NCBI RefSeq assembly: GCF_016820515.1 | Contig: NZ_JADHDV010000004.1 | Location: 173,571 to 237,570, forward strand | DNA length: 64,000 bases | Direction of reading: 5' to 3' | Origin: Pseudoxanthomonas beigongshangi | GTDB taxonomy: Bacteria; Pseudomonadota; Gammaproteobacteria; Xanthomonadales; Xanthomonadaceae | Shown here: piece after piece, positions 62,479 through 64,000 of the stretch | How the letters are laid out: the number at the start of each line of letters is the position of its first letter | Position numbering within the stretch: position 1 is the stretch's first letter | Notes under the pieces: model-generated | Database searches by the model: none | The model's input: the letters and a program-made list of their open reading frames with translations, nothing else | What the model was told of the DNA's origin: nothing | Made by a program: the position numbers and the translations under genes

Positions 62479-63099
62479 ATGGCCAAGCTCTACTTCTACT
62501 ACTCGGCGATGAACGCCGGGAAGACCACCACGTTGCTGCAATCCGCCCACAACTACCGGGAGCGGGGCATGCGCGTGCTGATCCTGACCCCCCGCCTGGA
62601 CGATCGCGCCGGCACCGGCGTGGTCGCCTCGCGCATCGGCCTGAAGGCCAGCGGCACCGCCTTCGTCCACGACACCGATCTGGAAAGGCTGATCCGCGCG
62701 GACCTCGCCGAACACGGCAAGCTCGACTGCGTGCTGGTGGACGAGGCGCAGTTCCTGACCAAGCCGCAGGTGTGGCAGCTCAGCGAAGTGGTGGATGCGT
62801 TGCGCATCCCGGTGCTGTGCTACGGCCTGCGCACCGACTTCCGCGGCGAACTGTTCGAAGGCAGCCAGTACCTGCTGGCCTGGGCCGACGAGATCGCCGA
62901 AATCAAGACCATCTGCCACACCGGCAAGAAGGCGATCATGACCGTGCGCGTGGACGAGGAAGGCCGCGCGGTTCAGGACGGCCCGCAGGTGGAAATCGGC
63001 GGCAACGACCGCTACGTCTCGGTCAGCCGCGCCGAGTTCAAGCGCATCGCGCGCGGCGAAAGCCGCATCGAACCAATGCAGGCCCCGCTACCCTTGTAG
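62479..63099 (+). CDS. tdk: Thymidine kinase (type II), zinc-site degenerate
   Basis: A 206-residue TdK phosphorylating thymidine for salvage. P-loop AMNAGKTT (10-17), catalytic-base DEAQFL (88-93) and [10 protein letters not shown] (173-182) are clear. Compared with E. coli Tdk, three of the four structural zinc ligands are lost: TICHTG keeps Cys146 but has Thr148, and VSRAEF has Ser183 and Glu186. The TAG stop lies in a GTAGAGCCGAGC repeat. Confidence 0.95.
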   Translation: MAKLYFYYSAMNAGKTTTLLQSAHNYRERGMRVLILTPRLDDRAGTGVVASRIGLKASGTAFVHDTDLERLIRADLAEHGKLDCVLVDEAQFLTKPQVWQLSEVVDALRIPVLCYGLRTDFRGELFEGSQYLLAWADEIAEIKTICHTGKKAIMTVRVDEEGRAVQDGPQVEIGGNDRYVSVSRAEFKRIARGESRIEPMQAPLPL

Positions 63100-63120
63100 A
63101 GCCGAGCTTGCTCGGCTGCT
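63097..63120. repeat. GTAGAGC repeat half at the tdk stop
   Basis: GTAGAGCCGAGCTTGCTCGGCT is the same family as 4124-4279 and carries the tdk TAG. No closing arm is seen before the array begins. Confidence 0.8.
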
Positions 63121-63140
63121 TTGTCCTGGAGAAGCCTAAA

Positions 63141-63962
63141 AGCAAATCCCCCTCAATCCCCCTTTTGCAAAGGGGGAGGAACAGCGGGTTTCCGGGCGTC
63201 GGAGTTGCTTGTTAGCCCCCTTTGAAAAAGGGGGCGGGCGCCGGAGGCGACGGGGGATTGGCTCTTGGCGCGAACAGCAAATCCCCCTCAATCCCCCTTT
63301 TACAAAGGGGGGGAGGAACAGCGGGTTTTCGGGCGTCGGAGTTGCTTGTTAGCCCCCTTTGAAAAAGGGGGCGGGCGCCGAAGGCGATGGGGGATTGGCT
63401 CTTGGCGCGAACAGCAAATCCCCCTCAATCCCCCTTTTACAAAGGGGGGGAGGAACAGCGGGTTTTCGGGCGTCGGAGTTGCTTGTTAGCCCCCTTTGAA
63501 AAAGGGGGCGGGCGCCGAAGGCGATGGGGGATTGGCTCTTGGCGCGAACAGCAAATCCCCCTCAATCCCCCTTTTACAAAGGGGGGGAGGAACAGCGGGT
63601 TTTCGGGCGTCGGAGTTGCTTGTTAGCCCCCTTTGAAAAAGGGGGCGGGCGCCGAAGGCGATGGGGGATTGGCTCTTGGCGCGAACAGCAAATCCCCCTC
63701 AATCCCCCTTTTACAAAGGGGGGGAGGAACAGCGGGTTTTCGGGCGTCGGAGTTGCTTGTTAGCCCCCTTTGAAAAAGGGGGCGGGCGCCGAAGGCGATG
63801 GGGGATTGGCTCTTGGCGCGAACAGCAAATCCCCCTCAATCCCCCTTTTACAAAGGGGGAGGAACAGCGGGTTTTCGGGCGCTGAAGCTTCCTGGTAGCC
63901 CCCTTTGAAAAAGGGGGCGGGCGCCGGAGGCGACGGGGGATTGGCTCTTGGCGCGAAAAAGA
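63141..63962. repeat. Tandem array: six composite units of about 137 bp
   Basis: Units start at 63141, 63276, 63413, 63550, 63687 and 63824. Each is L (AGCAAATCCCCCTCAATCCC..), spacer (GGAACAGCGGGTT..GTCGG), then R (CCCCCTTTGAAAAAGGGGGC...). Units 2-5 look identical (TTTACAAAGGGGGGG, GCGATGGGGG). Units 1 and 6 keep the GCGACGGGG of dispersed copies and are near 135 bp. Orientation is opposite to the array at 13965. With 63100-63140 and the short tail to 64000, it fills the rest of the window; no gene is seen there. Confidence 0.97.
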
Positions 63963-64000
63963 AAACCCCACTTCGCTCCCCTTCAACAGGAGCGAAGATC

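Noticed and set aside
63265..63986. Repeated 79-codon open frames in the 63-kb array
   Set aside because: These are direct products of the 137-bp repeat, with a frame shift each unit. The encoded sequence is low complexity and repeats with the DNA.

Overview
The window is high-GC gammaproteobacterial chromosome. Gene content and organisation point to the Xanthomonadaceae, probably a Lysobacter-like genus: AceK beside isocitrate dehydrogenase, RdgC, TtcA, a PlsB with a proline-rich N-terminus, a fimT-to-pilY1 minor-pilin operon, and many short dispersed palindromic repeats hugging gene ends. The genus is an inference. I see no prophage, insertion sequence, CRISPR, tRNA or rRNA.

Layout. 0-10 kb: tatD, hrpB, rluE, a secreted methyltransferase-like protein, a three-gene operon holding two degenerate AroQ-like paralogs, and a Pat-type protein acetyltransferase fused to an acyl-CoA synthetase-like region. 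10-18 kb: aceK coupled to a LysR gene, a 5 x 135 bp tandem array, icd, a lipoprotein, a LysM protein and queF. 18-26 kb: chagasin-like inhibitor, M20 hydrolase, TSUP permease, an aldo/keto reductase divergent from its LysR gene, purU, and a MarR gene divergent from an S33 hydrolase. 26-34 kb: metE and nrdAB, each behind a cobalamin riboswitch. 33-43 kb: tatABC, a SYLF protein, hemH, lipoproteins, a YgjP-like protease, rdgC and ttcA. 43-54 kb: a sigma-54-type promoter before an acyltransferase-like gene, plsB, pyrF with an e(P4)-type phosphatase, yceH, dinB and rep. 54-63 kb: the minor pilin/pilY1 operon, a SEL1-type protein and tdk. The last 0.9 kb is a second tandem array of about 137 bp units.

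How the genes work together. Both riboswitches sit on vitamin-B12-independent enzymes (MetE and class Ia ribonucleotide reductase). This predicts B12-dependent counterparts (MetH and NrdJ) elsewhere in the genome. The nrdA leader also has a well-formed sigma-70 promoter overlapped by a NrdR-like box. AceK and its substrate IDH lie within 2.1 kb, and the IDH serine that AceK phosphorylates is present.

The most distinctive structure is the repeat system. A composite element of about 135 bp with inverted ends near GCAAATCCCCC / GGGGGATTTGC occurs singly, in broken forms, and as two tandem arrays in opposite orientations. Several unrelated genes take their stop codon, or even their C-terminal residues, from such repeats.
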